Below, piece by piece: positions 54,688-62,797 of a stretch of 64,000 bases of DNA. Every line of letters begins with the position of its first letter. Within the stretch, counting starts at the first letter, position 1. Where the stretch lies: the NCBI RefSeq assembly GCF_051488665.1, contig NZ_JBPSEG010000006.1:98345-162344 (forward strand), in the 5' to 3' direction. The notes beneath the pieces are model-generated. The model was not told the origin of the DNA. It worked only from the letters and a program-made list of their open reading frames with translations, and did not search any database. Source of the stretch: Melioribacter sp051488665 (GTDB taxonomy: Bacteria > Bacteroidota > Ignavibacteria > Ignavibacteriales > Melioribacteraceae). Position numbers and translations under genes: made by a program.

Positions 54688-55324
54688 CGTCCGCACCTTC
54701 GTCGTTAGTTTCTTTTTCGAGTTCTTCTTCGACTTCATTCATCATAATTCTGCGTTTTTGCTCCTGGAAATCCTCGTCTTTCATAATTTCTTCGATCTCG
54801 CGTGGTTTTGGCAAATCGGAAATATTATTAAGTCCGAAGTATTTTAAGAATTCGTCCGTAGTGCCGTAGAGAAGAGGTCTTCCGACAGTTTCGGCTCTGC
54901 CTTTAATTGTAATAAGATTTTTTTCGAGCAGAGTGTTCAAAGTATAATCGGAATTGACGCCTCGTATGGCTTCGAGCTCCGGTTTTGTAATCGGTTGTTT
55001 GTACGCAATAATAGCCAGAGTTTCGAGCGCAGCTTGACTGAGGCGCCGCTTGCTCTTTTCGGTCGACAGGAAACCGACATATTTTGCATGGTCGGGTTTC
55101 GTCGCATAAATGTATCCGTTAGCTATTCTGAGTATCTTAAATGCGTGTCCGTTCATGTCGTATTTTTCATTCAAAGCATTAACGGCTTCGTCGATTTCTT
55201 GAACGGAAATGTCGATATCCGCGCCGTCAATTTCTTTAATCGCATTGACAATTTCGTTTGCAGGCAGCGGTTCGTCGGAAGCAAAGATCAACGCTTCGAC
55301 AACGGAATAATAGATATTATCCAT
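54668..55324 (-). CDS. scpB: Segregation and condensation protein B
   Basis: The 218-residue protein has the winged-helix ScpB fold (VEALIFASDEPL, LSQAALETLAIIAYKQPITKPELEAIRG, LLEKNLITIKGRAETVGRPLLYGTT). A C-terminal acidic tail is present. It forms the condensin complex with ScpA and SMC; no smc gene is in this window. It overlaps scpA by 8 bases. Confidence 0.95.
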   Translation of the reverse strand: MDNIYYSVVEALIFASDEPLPANEIVNAIKEIDGADIDISVQEIDEAVNALNEKYDMNGHAFKILRIANGYIYATKPDHAKYVGFLSTEKSKRRLSQAALETLAIIAYKQPITKPELEAIRGVNSDYTLNTLLEKNLITIKGRAETVGRPLLYGTTDEFLKYFGLNNISDLPKPREIEEIMKDEDFQEQKRRIMMNEVEEELEKETNDEGADDEDTIE

Positions 55325-56036
55325 CAGAGAGTCCGTATATTATAAAGTCGTTAAAATTCGGAGATTCTTCGATGCCGATTTTACCGGATTTAACCATCTC
55401 CAATACTGCTATAAACGTAACAACAATTTTAATTTTATTAGCCATCTCTTTCATCAATTCCTTGAATTCGATTCTCTTTTTCGATTTAATTTTTTCTCCG
55501 ATATAGTCCATCTGTTCTTCTATAGTAACGTTCCATTTTTTAATTTGATGAACCGGCTCTTCTTTTTTCGATTCGATAACTTTTTTGAAAGCTTTTATAA
55601 GATCGTAAAGAGAAATATTTTTCAAAAGAATATCGAGGTTAGCCGGTTTTTCCTTTTCGTCGTATTCAAAATTACTTCTGAAATTATAATTACGCATATT
55701 CGATTCCATAAAGCTGAACTCTTCGGTCATCTCTTTGTACCGTTTATACTCGAGCAAAGCTTTAACGAGGTCGGCTCTCGGATCGATTTCCTCTCCTTTT
55801 TCGTCGACTTCTTTCGGGAGGAGCATTTTGACTTTAATCTGCATTAACGTGGCAGCCATCAGAATAAAATCTCCGGCAATCTCGAGGTCGAGTTGCTGGA
55901 GCATTTTAAGATAATCCATAAAGTCTTTGGTAATTTTCGATATCGGAATATCGTAAATGTTGAGCTCGTCCCGTTTAATAAAAAAGAGGAGAAGGTCGAG
56001 CGGGCCTTCGAATTGTGTAAGTTTTATTTTATACAT
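55317..56036 (-). CDS. scpA: Segregation and condensation protein A
   Basis: The 239-residue kleisin has FEGPLDLLLFFIKRDELNIYDIPI at the N-terminus and a C-terminal winged-helix segment. It bridges SMC heads with ScpB. It touches trpS by one base and overlaps scpB, as is typical for the scpA-scpB pair. Confidence 0.95.
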   Translation of the reverse strand: MYKIKLTQFEGPLDLLLFFIKRDELNIYDIPISKITKDFMDYLKMLQQLDLEIAGDFILMAATLMQIKVKMLLPKEVDEKGEEIDPRADLVKALLEYKRYKEMTEEFSFMESNMRNYNFRSNFEYDEKEKPANLDILLKNISLYDLIKAFKKVIESKKEEPVHQIKKWNVTIEEQMDYIGEKIKSKKRIEFKELMKEMANKIKIVVTFIAVLEMVKSGKIGIEESPNFNDFIIYGLSDG

Positions 56037-57016
56037 TATCCGAATTTCATACTTGTATGAACTTCGTCCATTGTCTGCCGCGCAACAACTTTAGCTTTTT
56101 CCTCTCCGTCGTGCAATATATTTTTTACCAGTTCGATATTCTGCTCGTAATGCTTTCTTTTTTCGATAATCGGCTCGAGGAATTCATTGATTTTAGCCGC
56201 GCATCTCGATTTACACTCGACGCATCCTAGAGCGCCGCTGCGGCAATCCGCATCGATGCTTTCAATTTCGTCCGGATTGAATTTTTTGTGATAAGTAAAT
56301 ACAAGACACACTTCGGGTCGTCCCGGATCGTTTTTCCTGACTTTTTGAGTATCGGTAACCGCTTTTTTTAATTTTGCCTTAACTTCATCCGGCTCGTCGG
56401 AGAGCAGTATTGTATTGCCCATCGATTTCGACATTTTAGCATTGCCGTCCAAACCGGGCAAACGCGCAAAACTTGTAAGAAGCGGTTCAGGCTCGGGAAA
56501 GACTTCGCCGTACTGATTGTTGAAACGTCTTGCAATTTCACGCGTAATTTCGATATGTGGAACCTGATCTTCTCCGACAGGAACAGCCTCTCCTTTGTAC
56601 AATAAAATATCCGCCGCCTGCAATACGGGATAACCCAAATGTCCGTAAATCACGTTTTCAATATTCAAGTCCCGAACCTGCTCTTTTAAAGTGGGATTCC
56701 TTTCCAATCGCGCTTTTGTAATAAGCATCGAAAATATCAGAAACAATTCCGCATGTTCTTTTATTTGAGACTGGCGAAAAAACGGGCTCTTCTTCGGGTC
56801 CAGTCCTGCCGCAAGCCAATCTATAACCATTTCAATTGTATTATCGTAAATATGTTCGGTAGATAAGTCGGTTGTCAATACGTGATAGTCGGCAATCAAG
56901 TGATAACTGTCGTACTGATTTTGGAGATTAATCCAGTTTTCGAGCGCGCCCACATAATGCCCGAGATGGAGTTTGCCAGTAGGACGCATACCGCTTAGAA
57001 TTCTTTTTTTAGCCAT
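56036..57016 (-). CDS. trpS: Tryptophanyl-tRNA synthetase
   Basis: The 326-residue class I enzyme begins at MAKKRILSGMRPTG (ATG at 57016). It has the HIGH-like HLGHYVGALENW and the KMSKSMGN motif. It charges tRNA-Trp. It is the head of the trpS-scpA-scpB-rluB-dacB minus-strand operon. Confidence 0.96.
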   Translation of the reverse strand: MAKKRILSGMRPTGKLHLGHYVGALENWINLQNQYDSYHLIADYHVLTTDLSTEHIYDNTIEMVIDWLAAGLDPKKSPFFRQSQIKEHAELFLIFSMLITKARLERNPTLKEQVRDLNIENVIYGHLGYPVLQAADILLYKGEAVPVGEDQVPHIEITREIARRFNNQYGEVFPEPEPLLTSFARLPGLDGNAKMSKSMGNTILLSDEPDEVKAKLKKAVTDTQKVRKNDPGRPEVCLVFTYHKKFNPDEIESIDADCRSGALGCVECKSRCAAKINEFLEPIIEKRKHYEQNIELVKNILHDGEEKAKVVARQTMDEVHTSMKFG

Positions 57017-57081
57017 AATTCCGATAGAATAAATTATTGAATACAGATTACAAAAATATAGAAAAAAAAGGAAATTTACTT

Positions 57082-57561
57082 TCAATCGAAGAGGAAAGGT
57101 TTCCAGGCGGTATCAATTCTTCCGGCTGTCGATTTGATAAACAATATATGATTTGGAGTAAAAGGTTTGATTCTAAGTTTCATACCGGCTTCGTCGGGAG
57201 TTCTGTCGCCTTTTTTGTTATTGCACGGCAGACAAGCCGCCACAAGATTTTCCCACGTATCGGAGCCGCCTCTCGATTTGGGAACAACGTGATCGACAGT
57301 TAAGGGCAGATCTCCCCTGCCGCAATATGCGCAGCGGTGTCCGTCCCGTTTCAAAATATTTTTCCGCGTCAAAATTATTTTCTTGTACGGAATTCTAATG
57401 TAATCTTTCAGTTTAATGACGCTTGGCCAGGGATAAGATTTGCTCACAGTTCTGATTTGCCTGCCGTTGTTGTTGGCTACGAGTTCCGCTTTGCCGAGAA
57501 GCAACAATACAATTGCCTTTTTGACGTTACAAATGGAAAGGGGTTCATAACTTTGATTCAA
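57082..57561 (-). CDS. HNH endonuclease family protein, start uncertain
   Basis: The 159-residue core has the HNH zinc site CAYCGRGDLPLTVDHVVPKSRGGSDTWENLVAACLPC, that is, two CxxC pairs around DH and N. This compact HNH type is common in bacteria and its role is not clear. The TTG at 57561 has AAGGG eight bases upstream. The frame stays open farther upstream, giving NARVLLLNQSYEPL, which looks like the true family N-terminus, and a strong AAGGAGG lies at 57618-57624. A rare start such as ATC at 57613-57615 is possible. Confidence 0.8.
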   Translation of the reverse strand: MNQSYEPLSICNVKKAIVLLLLGKAELVANNNGRQIRTVSKSYPWPSVIKLKDYIRIPYKKIILTRKNILKRDGHRCAYCGRGDLPLTVDHVVPKSRGGSDTWENLVAACLPCNNKKGDRTPDEAGMKLRIKPFTPNHILFIKSTAGRIDTAWKPFLFD

Positions 57562-57703
57562 TAAAAGAACCCTTGCGTTGAGCGCCCCGTTTGAACCGAA
57601 CTTACGTTCGAAGATTGCCTCCTTAGCCCTAAATTAACTAATTGATAATATTTTGGCGTATAATATGCAAAAATTCGTTTAATAATAAAAGATATTTTTC
57701 GGG

Positions 57704-58792
57704 TCACTTTTCTATGATCCCGCCGGCAAGCAGATAACCTTCATGGTCATAAAGCACAAGCGACTGTCCCGGCGTTACGGCGTTTTTCGGTTCTGTAAAC
57801 TCAATTTCTATCGAGTCGGGAGTCGATTTTAGAACAACGGCTTCTTTGGCAGAATCCGAATATCGGATTTTGCCAAATACTTTTTCGCCTTCTTTTAAAA
57901 TGGATTTGCTCACATAATTAACGTCCGAAGCCTTTACTTTTCTTTCGAGCAGTTCTTCTTTGTCGCCAATTTCGATAGTGTTCGTATTGCTGTCGATATT
58001 TTTAACATACACGGGTTTACCGAAAGAAATTCCGAGACCGCGTCTTTGACCTATTGTATAAAAAGGAAAGCCTTTGTGTTTGCCTACCACTTCCCCATGA
58101 TAGACCAAATTTCCTTCCTGAATATTATCGATAACGTTCGGTATGCGTTCGCGCAGAAATCGTTCGTAATTATTGTCGGCTACAAAACAAATTTCCTGAC
58201 TGTCGGGCTTTCCTGCGGTTTTCAATCCGAATTCCGCCGCAATGGCTCTTACTTCTTCTTTGGTATATTTGCCGAGCGGGAATAAAGTTCGCGACAGGCT
58301 TTCCTGAGTCAATCCCCAGAGCGCATAGGTTTGGTCTTTCTTCATGTCTTTGGAATATTTAAGCGTATACCTGTCGTTAATTTTTTCCACTACGGCATAA
58401 TGCCCAGTTGCAACATAACGCGCGTCGAGCGAATCGGCTTTCTTCAATAATTCTTCCCACTTAATCTTACGATTACAAACTACGCACGGATTCGGCGTTC
58501 TACCGGAGAGATATTCTTTGACAAAATCATCTATTACTGTTTCTTCAAAAGCTTTTGTAAAATCGACGGTATAATGAGGGATGCCGATTAAATCGGCTAC
58601 ATTTTTTGCGTCGAAAATTGCATCGAGCGAGCAGCATCCGGATTCGTGCTTCGGAGCTCCTCCCACTTCCATAAATCCCCAGGTTTTCATAGTTATGCCG
58701 ATTACATCGTAGCCTTCTTTCTTCAAAATTGCAGCCGCCACTGAAGAATCGACTCCGCCGCTCATGGCAACGATAACGCGATTTTCGTTCAT
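57704..58792 (-). CDS. mnmA: tRNA-specific 2-thiouridylase
   Basis: The 362-residue protein adds sulfur to wobble uridine 34 of tRNA-Lys, -Glu and -Gln. It has the PP-loop AMSGGVDSSVAAAIL, the catalytic Cys in NPCVVCNRKIKW, and SQEICFV for the second Cys. The ATG at 58792 has AGGG five bases upstream; the ATG just before it is equally plausible. Spacing to the HNH gene includes a promoter-size gap. Confidence 0.95.
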   Translation of the reverse strand: MNENRVIVAMSGGVDSSVAAAILKKEGYDVIGITMKTWGFMEVGGAPKHESGCCSLDAIFDAKNVADLIGIPHYTVDFTKAFEETVIDDFVKEYLSGRTPNPCVVCNRKIKWEELLKKADSLDARYVATGHYAVVEKINDRYTLKYSKDMKKDQTYALWGLTQESLSRTLFPLGKYTKEEVRAIAAEFGLKTAGKPDSQEICFVADNNYERFLRERIPNVIDNIQEGNLVYHGEVVGKHKGFPFYTIGQRRGLGISFGKPVYVKNIDSNTNTIEIGDKEELLERKVKASDVNYVSKSILKEGEKVFGKIRYSDSAKEAVVLKSTPDSIEIEFTEPKNAVTPGQSLVLYDHEGYLLAGGIIEK

Positions 58793-58854
58793 CATTTCCC
58801 TTTCTTGTAAAAATCTACAATTCAAACGATAAATATAGGAAATAAGTTCTAATT

Positions 58855-59232
58855 TCAGGCGTTTGCGGCGAGGATTGCCACGCAGGTAACGTAATGGTCG
58901 GAATGACTCATCGAAATTAAAAGTTTTTTGTCGTCTCCGAGATATTCTTTGATTTTGACACTTCTCAAATTTACAATCGGCATGCCGTTCGACAGATTGC
59001 CGATTTCAATGTCCTTCCATCCGGGACTAACATTAACCGACGAGAGAGCTTTTGTTATAGCTTCTTTGGCGGCAAAGCGCGCCGCCAGATGCTGATATTT
59101 ATTCTTTTTTGAAAGGCAATATTCCAGCTCGGAGATAGTAAAAATTTTCTCCAAAAACCGATCGCCGTAATTGTCCACGCTTTGCTTTATTCTTTCGATT
59201 TCTATTATGTCTATTCCGAGTCCGAGAACCAT
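58855..59232 (-). CDS. acpS: Holo-[acyl-carrier-protein] synthase
   Basis: The 125-residue enzyme moves 4'-phosphopantetheine from CoA to acyl carrier protein. It has GLGIDIIEIERI with the metal Asp, AARFAAKEAITKAL with the catalytic Glu, and SMSHSDHYVTCVAI. Normal length. Confidence 0.95.
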   Translation of the reverse strand: MVLGLGIDIIEIERIKQSVDNYGDRFLEKIFTISELEYCLSKKNKYQHLAARFAAKEAITKALSSVNVSPGWKDIEIGNLSNGMPIVNLRSVKIKEYLGDDKKLLISMSHSDHYVTCVAILAANA

Positions 59233-59244
59233 TTAATTCCTCAA

Positions 59245-60153
59245 TCAGAAAATATTTGCGTCAACTTTAATACCTTCTTTCTGAATCTGCTCTTCCAGTA
59301 TTCCGATAAGTTTATTCAATCCGGTCATCGTATCTTTCAGTTCATTCATAAATTTATCGTCGTACAATAATTTTCCCAGATTATTTTCGCTTCGCCGGGT
59401 TTCGTCCAAAAGAGAATTCAGTTCGTTTAATAGTCTTTTCGATTCATTCAGTGTCAAATTCGCGTTATTAATAAAAACCTTTACCGAATCTCTGTTTTCT
59501 GAAAGCATCGTATTGACGTTATCGGTAATGTCAACCGTATTGGAAATTAATTTTGCAAAATTAGAATCGTTACGAGTTACGAAATCATTGAGGTTAACCG
59601 CAGCATAATTCAGATTGTTTACAAGATCGGTCAGTTTGTTCGTAAAATTGTCGTTGAGTACCGTGTTATTTAATTTTGCAAGAGTAACTTTAATTTCCTT
59701 AATCAGATGAATTAAATCCGACTGCAAATTTCCGAGCAGAGCCATAGTTGTCGAAATGTCGCCGAGGAACAAACCTTCGTGAATTTGATCCGGATCCAGA
59801 GGTTTGTCCGAATTGCCCGGATAGATTTCGACTTTTTTACCGCCCATCAAATCGAGCATCATTATTTGAAAAGCGGCGTCCTGCTTCAACGATGTTTCTT
59901 TGTCGATTTTCAAAATGACAATTACGTAATTCTTTTCGGTTCTAATATCGTCGACGTAACCTTCGCGAACCCCGTTTACTGTGACCGGGTCGCCAATTTC
60001 GAGTCCTGCTACATTATCGAATTTTATTTTCAGTTCGGTTTTGTCGGAATTGAACGTAATATTTTTAGCCCACCCCAGAATCCACAAAAAAACGATCAGA
60101 GCAAGGAATACTGTTATCCCGACTTTTATTTCAGTTTTTCTTTGGTCTTTCAT
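59245..60153 (-). CDS. MCE-domain lipid-transport protein (MlaD-like)
   Basis: The 302-residue protein has an N-terminal membrane anchor (IKVGITVFLALIVFLWILGW), an MCE domain at about residues 40-115 (FDNVAGLEIGDPVTVNGVREGYV) and a long helical tail. MCE proteins bind phospholipids in the periplasm and work with an ABC transporter; no MlaE/MlaF partner is visible here. The ATG at 60153 is chosen over the TTG at 60162. It overlaps the next upstream gene by 23 bases. Confidence 0.88.
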   Translation of the reverse strand: MKDQRKTEIKVGITVFLALIVFLWILGWAKNITFNSDKTELKIKFDNVAGLEIGDPVTVNGVREGYVDDIRTEKNYVIVILKIDKETSLKQDAAFQIMMLDLMGGKKVEIYPGNSDKPLDPDQIHEGLFLGDISTTMALLGNLQSDLIHLIKEIKVTLAKLNNTVLNDNFTNKLTDLVNNLNYAAVNLNDFVTRNDSNFAKLISNTVDITDNVNTMLSENRDSVKVFINNANLTLNESKRLLNELNSLLDETRRSENNLGKLLYDDKFMNELKDTMTGLNKLIGILEEQIQKEGIKVDANIF

Positions 60154-60502
60154 CTTCTTCAATCATTTTTTTCAGAACATTGAATTCAAGAGAATCAATT
60201 AGACTGTCCTCTATAAACATTTTTGTGCGTTCGGCAATTTTTTCAAAGTTTTTCATCGATTCTTCGAAATCTTCTTTTTTCAGATTTTCGATTTTCTCCG
60301 AAAAAAACACTCTCAAAGAATCGTCATAATTGTTGTGTTGCAATTTATCGAAATCTTTTGTCAAATCGTTAACCCCGATTTCGAAAATTTTTTCTTTAGC
60401 ATAGTCTTTAATAACCGAACCGTATTGTCTGTAAATGAAAATCAAACTGCCTATTGCCACCGTAATTATAATAACCAGGGTAAGAAAACATCCCTTTCTC
60501 AT
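60131..60502 (-). CDS. Hypothetical membrane-anchored protein
   Basis: The 123-residue protein has one N-terminal membrane segment (LTLVIIITVAIGSLIFI) and a charged helical remainder. I recognise no family. It overlaps the MCE gene and, by 4 bases, the CNNM/CorC gene, so it is part of one operon and could be a periplasmic partner of the MCE protein. Confidence 0.65.
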   Translation of the reverse strand: MRKGCFLTLVIIITVAIGSLIFIYRQYGSVIKDYAKEKIFEIGVNDLTKDFDKLQHNNYDDSLRVFFSEKIENLKKEDFEESMKNFEKIAERTKMFIEDSLIDSLEFNVLKKMIEEDERPKKN

Positions 60503-61785
60503 TTGTTCTCCGGCAGTTTTTCAACCAGAACTTTATTGATTCTTTTGTTATGAATTTCTTTAACCGTAAATTTAATCCCTTTATCGACAAAAGAGAATCC
60601 TTCTTCGGGAATCGATCCGGCGTGATTAAGAATATAACCTGCGAGAGTGTCGTAATCGTCGTCTTCGTTCGAAAACTCGATTTCCAACAATTCACTCAGT
60701 TCATCTATCGGCAGTCTGCCGCTGAGCAGATATGAATTCTCCGAAAGTTTGACGATCGGATTTTCTTCCTTGTCGAATTCGTCCCGAATATCGCCCACAA
60801 TTTCTTCGAGAATATCTTCAAGAGAAATCAAACCCGCGGTGCCGCCGTATTCGTCGACTACAATTCCGAGGTGAAGTTTTTTTTCCTGAAAATCGTGGAG
60901 CAACTCGTTAATATATTTTGTTTGAGGCACAAAGAAAACTTCACGCGCTATTTTACGGAGCGAAAGGGACTTTCTCATTTCCGGATTTTTCAGATACGGC
61001 AGCAGGTCTTTGGCATAAATAATACCGATAATATTATCGAGCGAGTTTTCGTATAAAGGAATCCGGCTATATCCCGATTCGTTAATAACTTTCATTAGTT
61101 CATCGAAAGTAATATCTACGGGAACTGCAACAATGTCGACGCGCGGAGTCATAATTTCCCTGGCGGTTACGCTTCGGAACGAGACAATCCCTTCGATTAG
61201 TTCGTGTTCGTCTTCCTCGATAGTACCTTTTTCCACTCCAAGATTCGTCAATTCCGTAATTTCGGAACTTAGAAGAGGATTCTTGAATTTTTCGGTCTTT
61301 ATTTTTGAAGTTGCCGCGCGCAACAAGTCGCTCAGTATTTTGGCAATCGGGAAGAAAAGCACGCTGATCCAATAAAGAGGCAAAGCAACAACTTTGGCAA
61401 AACCGACGCTGTTCTTGTTGGCAATCAATTTCGGAATAATTTCACCGAACAAAAGAATGATAATCGTCAGTATTAGAATCTGAATTGTGACTGCCAGCTC
61501 TTCCGATACTCCGTAAACTTTAGCAAGGTCAAGCGCTAAGAGTACCGAAATGATAGAAGCCGCAGTATTGACAACGGTATTGCCAAGTAAAATTGTGACC
61601 AATATACGACGCGGATTATCCAACAGGAGTTGAAGATAACTCCCTATAACTTTGCTATCTTTCCGGAATTCTTTAATTTTTTTCTTATCAATCGAAAAGA
61701 GCGCAACTTCCGCTCCGGAAAAGAATCCGGATAGAATAATAAAAATTACAAGAAGAACTATGCGCAGAAATGAATCGCTTTCCAA
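60499..61785 (-). CDS. CNNM/CorC-type membrane protein (hemolysin family)
   Basis: The 428-residue protein has a DUF21/CNNM membrane domain (about residues 5-190), a pair of CBS domains (about 215-340, ITAREIMTPRVDIVAV and GIVVDEYGGTAGLISLEDILEEI) and a C-terminal CorC_HlyC domain. The family acts in magnesium or cobalt efflux or homeostasis. The name hemolysin is historical. It overlaps its downstream neighbour by 4 bases. Confidence 0.93.
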   Translation of the reverse strand: MESDSFLRIVLLVIFIILSGFFSGAEVALFSIDKKKIKEFRKDSKVIGSYLQLLLDNPRRILVTILLGNTVVNTAASIISVLLALDLAKVYGVSEELAVTIQILILTIIILLFGEIIPKLIANKNSVGFAKVVALPLYWISVLFFPIAKILSDLLRAATSKIKTEKFKNPLLSSEITELTNLGVEKGTIEEDEHELIEGIVSFRSVTAREIMTPRVDIVAVPVDITFDELMKVINESGYSRIPLYENSLDNIIGIIYAKDLLPYLKNPEMRKSLSLRKIAREVFFVPQTKYINELLHDFQEKKLHLGIVVDEYGGTAGLISLEDILEEIVGDIRDEFDKEENPIVKLSENSYLLSGRLPIDELSELLEIEFSNEDDDYDTLAGYILNHAGSIPEEGFSFVDKGIKFTVKEIHNKRINKVLVEKLPENK

Positions 61786-61820
61786 GTTATCGTCAAATCC
61801 CGACTTTATTCAACATACAA

Positions 61821-62237
61821 TTAAAATGGTAAATCCTCGTCTTGACCGGCTTCCATATTGGGAGTATCATCCGGCATGTCTCCGCCTCCGGTTTCCGGCG
61901 GCGCTTCCCTGCCGTCCAAAGGTATAAGCTGTTCGGCAACTACTTCAGTGAAATATCTCTTGATGCCGTTTTTGTCTTCGTAATCCCTTTTAGAAAGCCT
62001 TCCCTCGATATAAAACTTCTTCCCTTTTTTTAAGGCGTCTTTATAGAAATCGGATAAATTGTACGCCACAACATTATGCCATGTAGTTTCGTTGACCCAA
62101 TTGCCGTCCCGTCCCTTGTAACTTCTCGTGGTAGCCAAAGAAAATGTAGTTACAGATACATTGTTCGTAGTAAAACGCGTTTCAGCATCGCCGCCCAAAT
62201 TTCCAATCAGCATAATCTTGTTTAAAGAAAAAGCCAC
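61821..62237 (-). CDS. ssb: Single-stranded DNA-binding protein
   Basis: The 138-residue protein has an OB fold (NKIMLIGNLGGDAETRF, TWHNVVAYN, GKKFYIEGRLSKRDYED) and the acidic tail DEDLPF that binds partner proteins. It coats single-stranded DNA in replication and repair. The length is normal. Confidence 0.96.
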   Translation of the reverse strand: MAFSLNKIMLIGNLGGDAETRFTTNNVSVTTFSLATTRSYKGRDGNWVNETTWHNVVAYNLSDFYKDALKKGKKFYIEGRLSKRDYEDKNGIKRYFTEVVAEQLIPLDGREAPPETGGGDMPDDTPNMEAGQDEDLPF

Positions 62238-62314
62238 TTGCCCACCTTTCTTTTTGTTAAAAATTGTAGTATAAATTTATGATTATTAACTGAAAATTGC
62301 CAAACAGAAAGAAA

Positions 62315-62755
62315 TTAATCGTCAACCGTAAAAATGAAGGCGTTTTTGAATTCGGGGATTTTTCTGAGTTCGTCCCTTACCATTTCAGCTTTTTCGATAG
62401 AATCGAACGGAAAAAGCTGCACCGTATACATTTTAACTTCTTCCTTATAAATAATATTCAGTTCGTACTCTGTTTTATTAGAATTAATTTCAACGAATTT
62501 TTCGGCGTTGTTTCTGTTGGAAAAAGCAGCGAGCTGAACAATAAAATGGACCGTTTTCTTTTTAACTTCGTCTGCCGGGAGCTCTTCAACTTGTTTCCGA
62601 TTCTCCAAAGTATCCGTCGCGGCGTCCGCATCGATCGATTCTACGTCGTCAAAAACATATACATCTTCAGCCGGCTGACTTTTTCCGGTTTCCTTCAAAG
62701 AAGAACAACCGGTTACAAAGAGAAAACTTGCCAGAAGGATTAATATGATTTTCAT
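62315..62755 (-). CDS. SPOR-domain lipoprotein
   Basis: The 146-residue protein has a lipoprotein signal peptide (LASFLFVTGC, lipidated Cys about residue 17) and a SPOR domain at 65-140 (HFIVQLAAFSNRNNAEKFVEIN, YTVQLFPFDSIEKAEMVRDELRK). SPOR domains bind denuded glycan strands at the septum. It is placed in the outer or inner membrane leaflet. Confidence 0.85.
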   Translation of the reverse strand: MKIILILLASFLFVTGCSSLKETGKSQPAEDVYVFDDVESIDADAATDTLENRKQVEELPADEVKKKTVHFIVQLAAFSNRNNAEKFVEINSNKTEYELNIIYKEEVKMYTVQLFPFDSIEKAEMVRDELRKIPEFKNAFIFTVDD

Positions 62756-62759
62756 GTTT

Positions 62760-62790
62760 AAAAAAAGCGCTCCGAATTAAACCGGAGCGC
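62760..62790 (-). terminator. Rho-independent terminator after the FadL-like gene
   Basis: On the minus strand an 8-bp stem (GCGCTCCG with CGGAGCGC, 62767-62774 and 62783-62790) with an 8-base loop is followed by seven T. It lies just past the FadL-like stop codon. Confidence 0.9.
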
Positions 62791-62797
62791 CGGATAA

